Positions 48,397 to 59,863 of a stretch of 64,000 bases of DNA are shown one piece after another; position 1 is the stretch's first letter; each line of letters begins with the position of its first letter. The stretch comes from Cordia subcordata (lineage: Eukaryota > Streptophyta > Magnoliopsida > Boraginales > Cordiaceae): contig JAPTOF010000020.1 of the NCBI GenBank assembly GCA_028554755.1, forward strand, positions 3,911,001 through 3,975,000, written 5' to 3'. The notes below the pieces were generated by a model. The model was not told the origin of the DNA and made no database searches. It was given only the letters and a program-made list of their open reading frames with translations. The position numbers were made by a program, and so were the translations under genes.

Positions 48397-48560
48397 ACTT
48401 CATATTCTTGATTAACTCTTGCCTCCTAAAAGCCTCACGGCTAGTGTGAATCAAAACAAAGGCTAGCTCAGAATAAATGCAAAACTTTACTCCAACATTA
48501 TCCACAATCAGTCAATGCATAGGCATAGCCAATAATAGTACCACGTGTTGTAGCTTTCGA

Positions 48561-49037
48561 GTAGAGCTGGAATATGGGTATTCACACTCGACCCGACCCG
48601 TTTATGGCCCGTTGGCGGGTCGCGTCGGGTCCGCAACCCCCCCCCCCCCCACTTATTCAGCGGGTCAAGGGTATTAAAACCCTAAACCAACTCTAGTGGG
48701 TTGGTGGATTAGGCTCATTGTTTTGGCGGGTTAAACGGGTCACTTTAGCATGCCTGTGGATCGTTTTGTGGGTTAAGCGGGTTCTATGGGTCATTTTAGC
48801 GGGTGAAGTGGGTTCGCAAGTCATTTTGGTGAGTTAGACGGGTTGCCGTTGTTAGATGGGTCATTTTGACGAGTTCGCGGATCATCCGGAAGTTGACGCA
48901 ACCCGACTCGCCTATTTGGTGGGTTGGGTTAAGTTGACCCATTTGTCTAGCGGGTTATTGAACCCTTAACTCTAACTCTCTTTTTTGGCGGGTTAGGTGG
49001 GTCGGCTTGGGGGTCTCAACCCTGTTTTGCCACCTCT
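48561..49037. mobile_element. hAT-type MITE, CGGGT-rich
   Basis: Ends GTAGAGCTGGAATATGGG and ...AACCCTGTTTTGCCACCTCT. Flanks GCTTTCGA (48553-48560) and GCTTCCGG (49038-49045) are a slightly decayed 8-bp duplication. The F unit carries the uninterrupted GTGCTTCCGAGCATCA at about 41439-41454. The interior is built of GGCGGGTTxxxxGGGTC units plus a 14-bp C run. Confidence 0.78.
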
Positions 49038-49407
49038 GCTTCCGGCATCATTTGCAAATTCTACACTTCGAGAAGTTTTTAAGTTCCAAGAAAAATTGTC
49101 TAAAAATTAAATGCAAATCTAAATATTGAACAGGAATCGTGGAAAATGAGCTGAAGAATATGTTAAAATAAATATTTACCTCCCATTAAAAAAATTATAG
49201 ATTTATTTCTACCATATAAAATTGTGACCTATTATTTTAATAAATATTAATTAGTTTTGAGACAAAAGTCAAATTTTTAATATATAAAATTTGTCCCTGG
49301 CATATCTATTCACATGTAACTCATCTCTCTCTTTAATCTAATTCATGCTTATCATCGAACATGCGTATACATTGAGAATTCAATCTGCTCTGAAAGTGAA
49401 ATTCTTT

Positions 49408-49963
49408 TCTTTTTTTTTGTTTTTTTGCTAGAAAAACAAGTACTTTGTATTAAAATTTGAAACTATATACATCAAAAACATCCAGGCCATTAGAGGCCAT
49501 GGTCCAATCCCCAAGATTTACACAGCAACTTACAAAACGTATTTTCTCTATACAAATCTTTCCTAATCAACCTAGTCTTTTACTTCAAAAAGGATTGTAG
49601 AAATAATTTGTTCTACAAGGCTGGTTACCAGGATGGAACCTCCGATTGCAATCTTTCCAAATGTGGTAAAGAGCAACTTCCCATGTCAGTTTAATACTGA
49701 TAGCCTTCGAGGAGTTCATGTGATATTTTACCAAAAACCATTGACAGATATGATCCATGGTAAACAGTCAGTAGGGACCCTTAACAATCTTCATTAGTTT
49801 CCCCCAGCTTCTTTTTGTCACGTAGCACCGAAAGTAAAGATGATCGTGATCCTCAGCTCCCCGAGCGCAAAACACACATCAAGAATCAATGATCAGACCC
49901 CAATTGCTCAATCGCATCCTAGTAGAAAGCCTGTCAAGCCAAATAAGCCATGAATATATAGCA
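49408..49963 (-). mobile_element. 5'-truncated LINE insertion with RT zinc-binding remnant
   Basis: A perfect 11-bp duplication TGAAATTCTTT flanks it (49397-49407, 49964-49974). The - strand 3' end is a poly(A)-like tract (T-rich on +, 49408-49426). The - strand encodes WLIWLDRLSTRMRLSNWGL, then a stop in place of the expected Cys or Trp region, then CVFCARGAEDHDHLYFRC and TKRSWGK-like residues. This is the zinc-binding domain that ends plant LINE reverse transcriptases. The F unit has the empty site near 41725. All features fit target-primed reverse transcription. Confidence 0.88.
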
Positions 49964-50576
49964 TGAAATTCTTTACTGTTCTGTTCCAGATATTCGCCTC
50001 AGAGATGAATTTCTTTATGCAAAAAATCAAAGAAAGGGTGGGAGAAAAGATGGAGAATCAATTTAATTAATGTCTGTAGAGATGAAAATGGTCAAATAAT
50101 AGATGGTCGAGCAAAGTGATCATTCTGTGAATCTAATATATCAAAAATCTTTTAATTACTATTACCGAACTGGATGCTTCGACGCCAAAATGATCTCGTG
50201 TGGGCATTTTAATTTAGAGCTAGACATTATTGTTGAGGATACTAAAATAATTGCTACTAGATTTCATTCGATTACATTGTAGTGTGTTAAGAGAACAACT
50301 AATTTACTGTTGAGTGGGTTATAAAAAATTTTGGTCTTGGTAGGATTGGTGGTCATTGGAATGGGAATGTTCCTGCAGCTGTTGAATCTCTTGTTTATGC
50401 ATTACGATAGAATCCTTTGTGTTAGATTGGACTTGTAACCCATTGAAGAATTCTTTTTAATTGTGAAGAATAAGTTGACCATGCTATTAGGATGGAATTC
50501 TTTCCGCTAGATTAGGTTCGTAACGTATCCGATGAACTCTTTTTACTGTAAAGAATGAGACAACTGCTGCCAGAAT

Positions 50577-51284
50577 TAGGGGTGTTCATTGGGGATTCTC
50601 TACCCCAATCAACATAATTTTTTTTCCCGAAATAATATTTGGGGAAGGACCTTTGTTCTGCTCCCCACCCCAATTCACCAATAGAGAATACATTTTGAGG
50701 AATTGGGGAATGGGGAAAAATGAACGGGGATCGGGGAATCCCGAAAATTTGTTATTATAATTAACTACATAGACGATAAATTTAAACCACAACATAAATA
50801 AAGTATATAAACCATAGTTTCAAACAACAACGTAAATAAAGTACATAGACTATAGTCTCATAAGTCATAATCACTCAACCATAGCATAAATAAAAAGTCC
50901 AAAGCATAAATAAAAAATATTATTTTAATAAATTGCCGATAACCATTCATCTCCATTCTCTGTTACTCCATAAATCTTCAAATTTTAGTTATTGTTTTTG
51001 TTGGTTCAATGCTAACTTTGATATGTCTAAGAAATAAAAAATCAAATATAATATATAATATATAATATGTATTATATATAATAATAATAATAATAAAAGA
51101 AGTAGTTCAGGTTTTGGGGATTCCCCAAATAAAAAAAAATTATACCGTTTCCCAACCTGATTCCCCAATATTTTTCCCTATCCCCGATATTTTTTTCCCC
51201 GTTCCCCATTTCCCCAAACTCGATTTCCCCGAACCCAGAATTTTGGGTTTGTAATCGGGTTTCCCCAAATAATGCACACCCCTA
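50577..51284. mobile_element. hAT-type non-autonomous element
   Basis: Perfect 8-bp duplication GCCAGAAT (50569-50576, 51285-51292). Ends TAGGGGTGTTCATTGGGG and ...ATTATGTGCACACCCCTA-like (AATGCACACCCCTA). The same end type is found in the element at 27266-28193. The interior has GGGGAATCGGGGA-like repeats in both orientations and an AT-rich centre; non-coding. Confidence 0.87.
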
Positions 51285-51292
51285 GCCAGAAT

Positions 51293-52143
51293 TAATTAGT
51301 GTAATCTACACTTTGTATAAATTAAAGTGTATCTTTCACAAGAGAGAGAAAAAAAAAAAAAAGACTTATAAAGGATAGTTAGTTGGCTAGACAACCATGC
51401 ATGAAGTAATTTTAACTACTTGAATTACTCTTTAAATTCTGTGCTAGTAGATTAGTTTGAAACTAATTAATAAGTAGTTTAGTTTGAAACTTTATATTAT
51501 TCTTTTTGGAGGTAATCATTTAAATTCGAATTTCACAAAAGGGCTTGAGTGGAAGTTTTGAAAGATTTTTAGCCACTTTTGTTTATCATATTTATTATAA
51601 TAATTTTATAATTTAAATAAAAAGCATGAACGCATAGTCTTCTTAGGGGTTTGATTTTCTAGTCTGTCACACACTGTTTTTCTTTTAATCCTTTTAATAT
51701 TGGCAGTGACTGGTTTTGGTGGGCCCATTCCTACGTAGCCATATGTAATTGCTTCTTAATTATACTGAAAAAATAGAAAAACAGAAAAAAGGAAAAGAAA
51801 AAGAAAAATAAAAGGTGTAGAGAACTTCTTAATTGTTTCAGAATTTCGCCAAAAAAAAAAAAGGAAAAAAAGAAGTGCAGAGAAAACGGACCAACAAGAA
51901 GAGAGGCTAAGCAAATAGCCAGAGACCCTCGTCCCATCCGCTCTTAAAAGACCCCAAAAAGGGGGGAAAAAACCTCTGTTTTCTTTAATCCTTATTTTTC
52001 TTTCTGGTAAATTATAGCTGCTTAATTATTTTATATTCTCATATCAATTTTATTTTTCTCAATGAAGAAAACCAAATAACAAATGATAAACTATTTCTTT
52101 TTGTAAGCTAATCTGTTTTTGCTTTTTTTTTTTTTTTTTGCAG
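51293..52143. other. Promoter and 5' leader region of nucleotidyltransferase gene
   Basis: No other gene. A leader exon may end near 52004 at CTG|GTAAAT, with a leader intron to the CAG at 52141-52143, followed by 36 bp to the ATG. This is inferred from splice-site sequence alone. Confidence 0.4.
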
Positions 52144-52179
52144 CTTTGAACTGATAATCATATCATACAATCATCAAGT

Positions 52180-55100
52180 ATGGCGTTGCGTGTAAAGGGT
52201 AAGTACAAATACCACCCCACATTCATACATGCACATATATGTAGTGTATATATGTGTGTATATTTCATATATACTCTGTTTTTGTGCCTGTTTGTGGTGT
52301 TCTTTTTTTAAAAAAAAATCTTTAGCTTTTACATTTTATTTTATCTTTTGGCATAAAAAGGTTATTCTTTTTGGATACCCAGTAAGGTTCCTGACAAAAA
52401 GGTGTAATCAGGAAAAGACATGCTATGGGGTTTGATTTGTAGTACTTTGAGCTGTGAAAGTCGTACTGTTGGTGTGGTAGTGTATGAATGCTTCCCGTGA
52501 ATAACAACTTTTGCCAAATGAGGTAAATTTGGACACAGTTCCCCTTTCCATCATTTTGGAAAGAAAGAAACTGGAATGCTTTTGAAGGGAAGGAGTTAAC
52601 TGTCTCTTTTGTTAAGAGAAAATGGAGACATGATTTTTGCTTTTCGAGTAAAGGTTATTTTGTGGATGATATGGACAGTATACTGCACCCCCTTTGCGTA
52701 TTTTAGTAAAATTCTTCAGTGTTGTGTAGTATATTATGCATCGGGGATGTGCAGTAGCTATTTGTATACTTTTATGTTGATGGATTAGAGTTATTCAATT
52801 TTACAAGAGATTTTGATTCTGTATAGAAGCTTTACAGAATATATATACATATAATGCAAAAATCCATTATATGTAGGTATGTATGTACAGTTGCTCCCTT
52901 GTGGTCACCACATTTAATGGACTTTTGTATGTATGATGAAGGAAGAGAAAACTGATTGCATTGTAGTCGATGCTTTGAAGTCGTGAATTATTACTCTTCT
53001 GTTCTGTGACTTTTTGATCTTCTTTCAGTTCTCCGTACAAAAGCAGAGAAATTTGAGCAAAAGGAATTGCAGAATCATAAAATAAACTCCAAAGCGATTC
53101 CTGCACTTGATGAAATGCTTCAGAATATCTATGCCATTTGTCGTCCAAAGTCAAGTGATTATGATGTACGGAGGGATTTAGTCCGTGTGTTTAATGAAAT
53201 AGCAAAGGAACTTTATGGTAATTTTTCTATTATCTCTCATTGATGTGTCTTATATCAGCAAGCTTTGTCATGCATGGAAATAGGATCCTTTTTCTGTAAA
53301 TATGACTCATTTCTGTCAGAAGCCGAATTTCCTCTAGCTCAATTCACTTACTAGTAAGTTATTGATGAGTATCATAGACGAGTTCTTTAATTGTCCTTGT
53401 GCTTAACTTTATCACTAGTTCCTTTTGCTCTCATTTCAGGGAATTCCAAAGAGGTTCCTAATGTGGTGGAATTCGGTTCATTCTCGATGGATCTCTTCAA
53501 TGCTAAAAGTGATCTAGATTTGTCTGTTAATTTTGGCAATCATGCAGTTGAGATTTCACGTGATAAGAAGATTCAAACTCTCCGGAAATTCGCAAAAAAG
53601 TTCTACGCACTTCAAAGTAAATTCAAAACTGTATGACAGTGCTTTTCATGTTCTAATTTGTATAACTTCATACATAGGAAAATCTGGGGAATTTCACAAC
53701 CCAATAACCCTGTAACTAGAACAAATTACTCTGCTAAGAAGATTTGTTAGTGAATCCAGAATAATTAGACAAGAAAATAGGTCTATTAGACTGAATTACT
53801 GATTTGATGCAGAGAGTGATCTTGAATTGCTTTGCTGGCTTTAAATATATTTTGGCTGTTATGATCTTATTTGCTTCTTATTGCTGCTACACAATCCATT
53901 GAAAAGTTGATTCTCGCAAAATGGGCATGCACAGATCACATCAAATTTCCTCTTTGAGGAGGATTAAGGACCTTAAGCATTATAGCTGCACTTGAGCACG
54001 TAGGTCATTTTCTAGTTCCATCGTTCCTATTTTCCAATTAACACAAATAAGAAGATCTTCAGACAGTTCCAGACAGGCTTTTGTCCTGTGATTGAAGACC
54101 TGAAGGTTTGAGGCATATTGTCTTCACTCTCTTTTTTGTGTGCCTATGCCAGGGAAATTATGTTGAAGTTCTTTCTTTTAGACAATTAAACACTTTTCAG
54201 ATACTACATTTGATGAAACATATAGATCAGGGTTTGAAGTTGCATAGTTAGCTATAGTTGCAATTAACCTTGTTTCACATTATTCATGCTGCACTGTATT
54301 TATTTGAGGCTATATGCATCTCTCTATCTAAGCCCTGAAGATTCCAAGAACAGGGAAAATGGGGTAAAAAATCAGAGTTGCAAGGAAGAATTATGAGTGG
54401 AGTGCTAAATTTGTTTGCAAAATCTTTATTTAATAGCAGCTATCCAAAATTGCATAATACTTCTGATTATAATGGTTGAGGCATTATAACTATTCCACTA
54501 TTTTATACAGTGTCTATTTACAGATAAATTCAAAGAACATTTATATATTTCTATTTTGTTATTATTATCATTAATTTTATTATTGGTTCTATTTACTTAT
54601 TCTTTCGGAGTCAGGGATTGTATGTGTGGGATGTGGGTGGTAGTCTTTTTGTTAGATATAGTATCTATCACTTCCTTCTCTTCAGATAGAATGGAAACTA
54701 AGAACATATATATCATACCTGGGTGTATTTTGTGGTTTTGTTTATATAATCCACACACCTCAGCCATAATGAAGTTTTGTTGGTTAGCATGTTAAAACAA
54801 AATCTCTATCTGTATGCAAAGTTATAGGATGTAAAAATTCTTTTGAGGCTACAAAACCTGATTTATCAGGGATTAAGAATGATAATCATCAAGTGGTTTC
54901 TGTTATGCTATATGATATGTCTGGATGCATCTGATATCTTTTCTTTCTGTTTCTCAGACAATGGACATGTATCTGGTGTCCTTCCAATTACAACAGCCAA
55001 AGTGCCTATTCTGAAGGTAGTTGATTGTGGAACTGGTGTTGAGTGTGATATATCAGTTGAAAACAGGGACGGGATCTTAAAATCACAGATAATCAACATG

Positions 55101-58100
55101 ATTTCATCAATTGATGAAAGATTCCGGAAGCTGAGTTTTTTGGTAACGTTTTTGTGTCCCGTAGTGTTTTTTGTGTTAAGAACGCGTACCCTATTTAACT
55201 AATTCTGTTACAGAAATCACTTAATCTTCTAGTTTCATAACAAATCTGGGATAGTTTGTTTCCGTGTTGGGCATGTGCATTTCATTTCTTTCAATAAGCT
55301 GTTTTGCTAATTTCTTGGTACCTCTTTTGAATATCTGTTGTAGAAAATCTATTTGACTGGCTACAGTTCATGATTGAATCTTTGCTAGTGGAACATATAC
55401 GCACGGGTTGATGGGTTTCAGGAGCACTAGAACTAATATCGAGAAATTAAAATTTCTTGAGATGTGTGAAATTCACAACTAAGGCAGTCAACAGGTAACT
55501 TTAGATGAGATGAAATATATCATAGATGGAATCAGGAAAACAATTGCCATATTGTTCATAAACTTTGTTGTAAGAAAATTTTTGTTGCATCATAGGCCAA
55601 TTTAAGATGATTAATAAATTATTGAAGGCCCTAAAAGAGGATGTTCTAGGGCAACTAATTCATTTCTTTCGTGCTACTGGTTTTTGGATGTTCTAGGACA
55701 GCTAATTCATTTCTTTCATACTACTGGTTTTTGGAGTTTACACATGTAGATGGATGATGGTGTATTTTTTCACATATGGTCTGCAAGTTCATAGCATTCA
55801 CGCTTACTGCTGCAAAACTTATGACTATTAACTTGCCAATCTATGCAGATGAAAGCTTGGGCAAAAGCGCACAACATCAATAGTTCTAAAGATAAAACAT
55901 TGAACTCTTTATCTATAGTACTTTTGGTTGCTTTTCATTTGCAGGTATGATGTTGACTTCGATCTCTTTATCCATCGTTCCATTTGTGAGTTTTGGTTCT
56001 TCCATTTGCAGCCACGGTTACATAGTTTACAAATAAAAAGCATGGTTGTGTACATCACTAGCCTGTTTGGTTGTGCTTATTTGGGTGCTTATAACCACCC
56101 AAAACCAGCTTTTTATAAAAAGTGCTTATGAGCACCAAAATAAGCACTGCCAAACACCCTCTAAGTCATGCTGTAGATGATGGAGAACGCTAAGAACAGT
56201 GACGGAACATGATTTCTTGTGAGCTAGTGGGCCTTCTATTTTGTTGGATTTAGGAGGGTGGATTTCCTTGAGATATTAGGAATGCCTGCTATTTATATCT
56301 ATTTCTGTATGAAAATTGTCACTACTACTTGTGGTCCCAATGATGATATTGGGGTCTTATTTGGAACTTTATAGTCTATACTACTTTAGAAGAACAATCA
56401 ATTCAAAACTTTTCTACATTTGGTGTCAGTCCTGATAGACAATGATCTTGGTGCCATTGTTTATGTTGGGATTCATGTTTGACAGCTTTCTGATCATTCG
56501 TTTACTGATATATGCTCTGCCTCCCCACCCCCCACCCCCCAAAAAAAATGTGTTTCTCTCTGCAGACTCGGAATCCTCGCATACTACCTCCATTTTCTGT
56601 CTTACTTAAAGGTAATTACTCTGCACAGAAGTCACAAAAGTAGAACAGCACCAACTTCATGTTTGATTTTGTCCTACTAGACCTGACTGTGCCATACGTG
56701 GTATATAGATGATCATTATCCAGCCCTGTTCATAAAATCAATGGACTATTGACATCACAATTTGACATTTGTGCATAATCACGTGAAAGGTGAAGTGATA
56801 AGACCATCACCAGAAGAATGAACTGGGAGAGAATGTCTGAGAAGGCTTTTAAGATTCTAAGACACTGACTCTTTCCTAATGAGGTAAAGAAAATTGGCTT
56901 ATTGGAGGTATCAAGATTAGCTTGGCAAAGATAGAAACAGTGGGTTATGCTTTGTTATTATAGCTAACGACAAATCAGCATCATGCATGGTGAATATCAA
57001 CTAATGTATTCCTTGAAGATAAGCAATTGTCAGTAAGGTCCTTGTATTAAAATTGCTCATGCTGTGCATAGAAGGATGTAAGAAGTATTAAATTGACCCT
57101 ATACTTTACATCCATATCTGACTACCACCCAGCAGCATTGTTCCTGTGTTTGGAATTATTATTTCACAAATTGTGCCTTCAGTTCATTTGCTTGAAATTT
57201 TGAATACCTTAATACATAGGATTTATCTCACAGGAAAAAATGGCTAGCAACTGTAAGGATGTTGGTCAAAATAAGTGCACCATTTTGTCATTATTGCCTG
57301 CAAGTTAGATGACTTCAACTGTTGGCTTTACCAGTTGAATATTCTGTTTTATTTGATTTTATTGATTTTATTTGGGTTTTGACATCTTCTAGATGGTTCT
57401 GATCCCACATCAGTGATGAGAATATGTGGCAATTTCTTGAACTATGGTAGAAGCAATAAAGAAACACTGGCTGAGCTCTTTATTTCCCTATTAATTAAGG
57501 TAATTTTTTAATCAATTTGCAATTCTTTCAATTTAACATATCAGTCATTAAATTAGGAAAACCTAGGAGATGGTTTCGTGATCCTTTCTTGTTAATTATT
57601 TTTCGAGTTGACTTCAAGTGGTTCCGTGTCATTTTCAGTTATCTGGCATTGAAAAACTTTGGGCAAAAGGTCTCTGTGCAAGCGTGTACGAAGGAAGTTG
57701 GCTATCAAAGACCTGGGATTCTAAAATTGGCTGTATAAGTGTAATTACATTTCTTTACTACACCTTAATTTCTCTAGGTGTTTTTAGATGTTGAATATTT
57801 GCTGATAATCAGAGTTCACAGGTTGAAGATTTCACAGACCGATCTCAAAACGTGGCAAGGGCAGTGGGAGCATCTCAAGTGAGAAGTATTTATAAGTGTA
57901 TCCAGCTCACTATTCACCGTGTTTGTGCATTCATGGGTGGCCAGATTGAAGGATCCATGTTAATGGAGCTTTTGTTTGGTCACAAAGCAATGCCGCCTCT
58001 AGTGGATCCAGGTATTGCTAACTTTTCCATATCCTTGTACTTCCCTCGAGTGTATCCGCAGGAAAGTCTTGCATGTTACGGGAAGATGGAAAGATATGCT

Positions 58101-58657
58101 GTGACTTTATGCTTTTCAATCATTATCACATGGCAGGTCAGGGAGCAATGCCTTTGGGGAGCTATGGAAGAATTGGACAGCCAGTTCCTTCCAATACTAT
58201 CTTGACAAAAAGGAGCCAACCAGAAGGTTGGGGAGGAGTGCCTACAGAAAGTTGGACTAGCACCATAACAGAAGATAGGGTACAACCACACTCAACAAAA
58301 AGGATTCGGCAGGCTAAAAATCAGGGGCAAGCGCAGCAGTCTACAGGAGGATGGCGAGGGCCACATGTAGAGCAGTGGGGAGGAACTCAGCAACCCATTG
58401 CTAGTTCATCTCTTCCCGCATGGACGGGAGAGATGGTACCTCTTGGTGCTTCGAGAAGAGAACACGATTGGCAGACCATAAAAAATGCAAACGTGCATGT
58501 CACTCCAACTCATAGCACTTTCCTGTTTGTTCCTCATTTACAAAACCAGTTTCCTACTTTGAACTTTCCATCTGCCCATACTGCTGCCTCTGCTCTTCAT
58601 CCCCATCGAAGTTTTTCTGGAAGGAAGCATCAGATTTCAACGACTCATAGGAGATAG
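52180..58657 (+). CDS. HESO1-like terminal nucleotidyltransferase
   Basis: Ten coding exons: 52180-52198, 53029-53217, 53440-53616, 54958-55142, 55849-55944, 56566-56611, 57393-57499, 57639-57740, 57822-58011, 58137-58657. All have GT-AG borders and a continuous frame of 543 aa. Residues 80-98 hold the polymerase-beta-type site EFGSFSMDLFNAKSDLDLS (GS at 82-83, catalytic Asp94 and Asp96); the third Asp is in CDISV (Asp159). MKAWAKAHNIN...NSLS is the PAP/OAS1 central region. NFLNYGRSNKETLAELF is the PAP-associated domain. Order and motifs match plant HESO1-type uridylyltransferases that add U tails to unmethylated small RNAs or RNA fragments. The tail (371-543) is low-complexity with GWGG (401-404), GWRG (442-445) and QWGG (450-453). 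Substrate is inferred, not shown; a poly(A) polymerase role is the alternative. Intron 4 carries a 47-bp tandem repeat and intron 5 a MITE. Confidence 0.88.
55639..55733 (+). repeat. 47-bp tandem duplication in intron
   Basis: Two copies starting GGATGTTCTAGG at 55639 and 55686, with few differences. Confidence 0.8.
56061..56161. mobile_element. Short MITE in intron
   Basis: Ends GCCTGTTTGGTTGTGCTTAT and ATAAGCACTGCCAAACACCC are inverted repeats around a 100-bp non-coding interior. Lies between exons 55849-55944 and 56566-56611. Confidence 0.65.
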
Positions 58658-59345
58658 TATAGCGGAGCCCAAAACCTCATCATATACAATTGTTCAATGA
58701 AAGGAAAGAAAACAAAGAACAGGTCTGGGCTACCACATTGTGTACATTCTTGCCTTCATCTAGGTTTTGGCAAAGCTTCTTGTGGTTTGTTTCTTTGCTC
58801 TTTACTTTTCCAAATGGCTTGTGTGTCGCATGACGCGAATGCATCTGGAGTGCCATGATTTCGTTTTCCAGGTTTACCCACAAACCGGGAACCATGTGTA
58901 TGTTATTACTGCGTTTTTGAAATGGTTATTAGTTTTACAAGGAAAGTTGCTTCTGCATCTCATCTTTCCGGAGCAAGTATGGCTCCCTAAATTTGTAAAT
59001 GGTATGATGATTAGTGAAGACGCTGATTCTAATTCAGTATATACGTCTCGTAACGTCAAACATTACCTAATTTAGTAGTTGTACTCATCAACCCAAGAGA
59101 ACTGGGTTTTGCGAGCATTGCAGAATTCAACAAGCTATTGCTGGACCATTCTGCTTGAGTAGTCTCCCTAATACAAGTTCCATTAACTCTTAAACTACAA
59201 GAAAAAAGTCCTGGATGGCACATTCGTTAAAACAGAAAAAGATATGATATAATCATCCCTCTGTTTTAATGCAAAAACAACAGCATTTTACCACCCTTCA
59301 AAAAGGCTGGTCTTAGCACAGCCCTATGAACATCTTTCTTTTAAC

Positions 59346-59863
59346 TCATGAATTGGCAGGTACACGAACAGCCGGAGGGGCAGACTGATTGTAATTCCCC
59401 CCAGGTCCACCTCTTCCGCCTCTGCCCCTGTAGTTAAAATTGTTCCTCCGGTAATAGTTTCCACCCTGCTCGTAGTATTGGTTACCACCATTCTGGTAGC
59501 CCCCTCCCCTTCCACTGCCTCGACCTCCACGGCCATTAGGGTATCCCCTACGGCCGCCACCTCGTCCCCCTCTGTAATTCTGGTACCTTCGAGGGACGTG
59601 CTGCTGTTCTTTTGAATCTACATCCTTGAAATTCTGCCCCTCTGCCTGCAGGACATCTGGATCTGTCTCAACTGGGAACTCAGATGGATTTTCCACCTCA
59701 GACACATTCTGCCAAGAGTGAGAATAGATGTTACATTTTGAAAGTTTATGTTGTATACAATACGAACAAAAAATTTCATTAAGCATACCTGGTGAAGTTC
59801 TTCCACAGGACTAGACTGGTCGTCATAAACTTCATGCCCTTGGGAATGCTCCGATTCTTCTTC
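59346..59863 (-). CDS. RGG/glycine-rich putative RNA-binding protein, C-terminal exons
   Basis: Two exons on the - strand, 59863-59789 (25 aa, EEESEHSQGHEVYDDQSS...) and 59708-59346 (120 aa and TGA), joined in phase 0 with canonical GT-AG sites. The last exon starts acidic (NVSEVENPSEFP) and then becomes an RGG-rich tail: YRGGRGGGRRGY, GRGGRGSGRGGG, and YRGRGGRGGPGG with interspersed QYYEQ and NYYRR. RGG tails bind RNA and are arginine-methylated in known proteins. It resembles the tail of the plant glycine-rich protein typified by At1g27090, but this is from memory. The 5' exons must lie to the right; only one weak candidate (62192-62244) is visible before the copia LTR. It is convergent with the nucleotidyltransferase gene, 688 bp apart. 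Confidence 0.78.

Larger units (their letters stand above)
42420..50270. repeat. Tandem duplication unit with thioredoxin pseudogene G
   Basis: Second copy of 37190-42020, expanded from about 4.8 to 7.9 kb. Four definable insertions (43209-43972, 47417-48396, 48561-49037, 49408-49963) and an additional AT-rich stretch at about 45990-47330 account for most of the growth. Confidence 0.85.

Noticed and set aside
54556..54795. 79-codon open frame in the nucleotidyltransferase intron 3
   Set aside because: It lies wholly inside an intron supported by the flanking exons and has no known domain.
59324..59560. Second - strand frame over the RGG exon
   Set aside because: It is the shifted frame of the glycine-rich repeats; the 59346-59708 frame has the acceptor, acidic lead and ordered RGG motifs.
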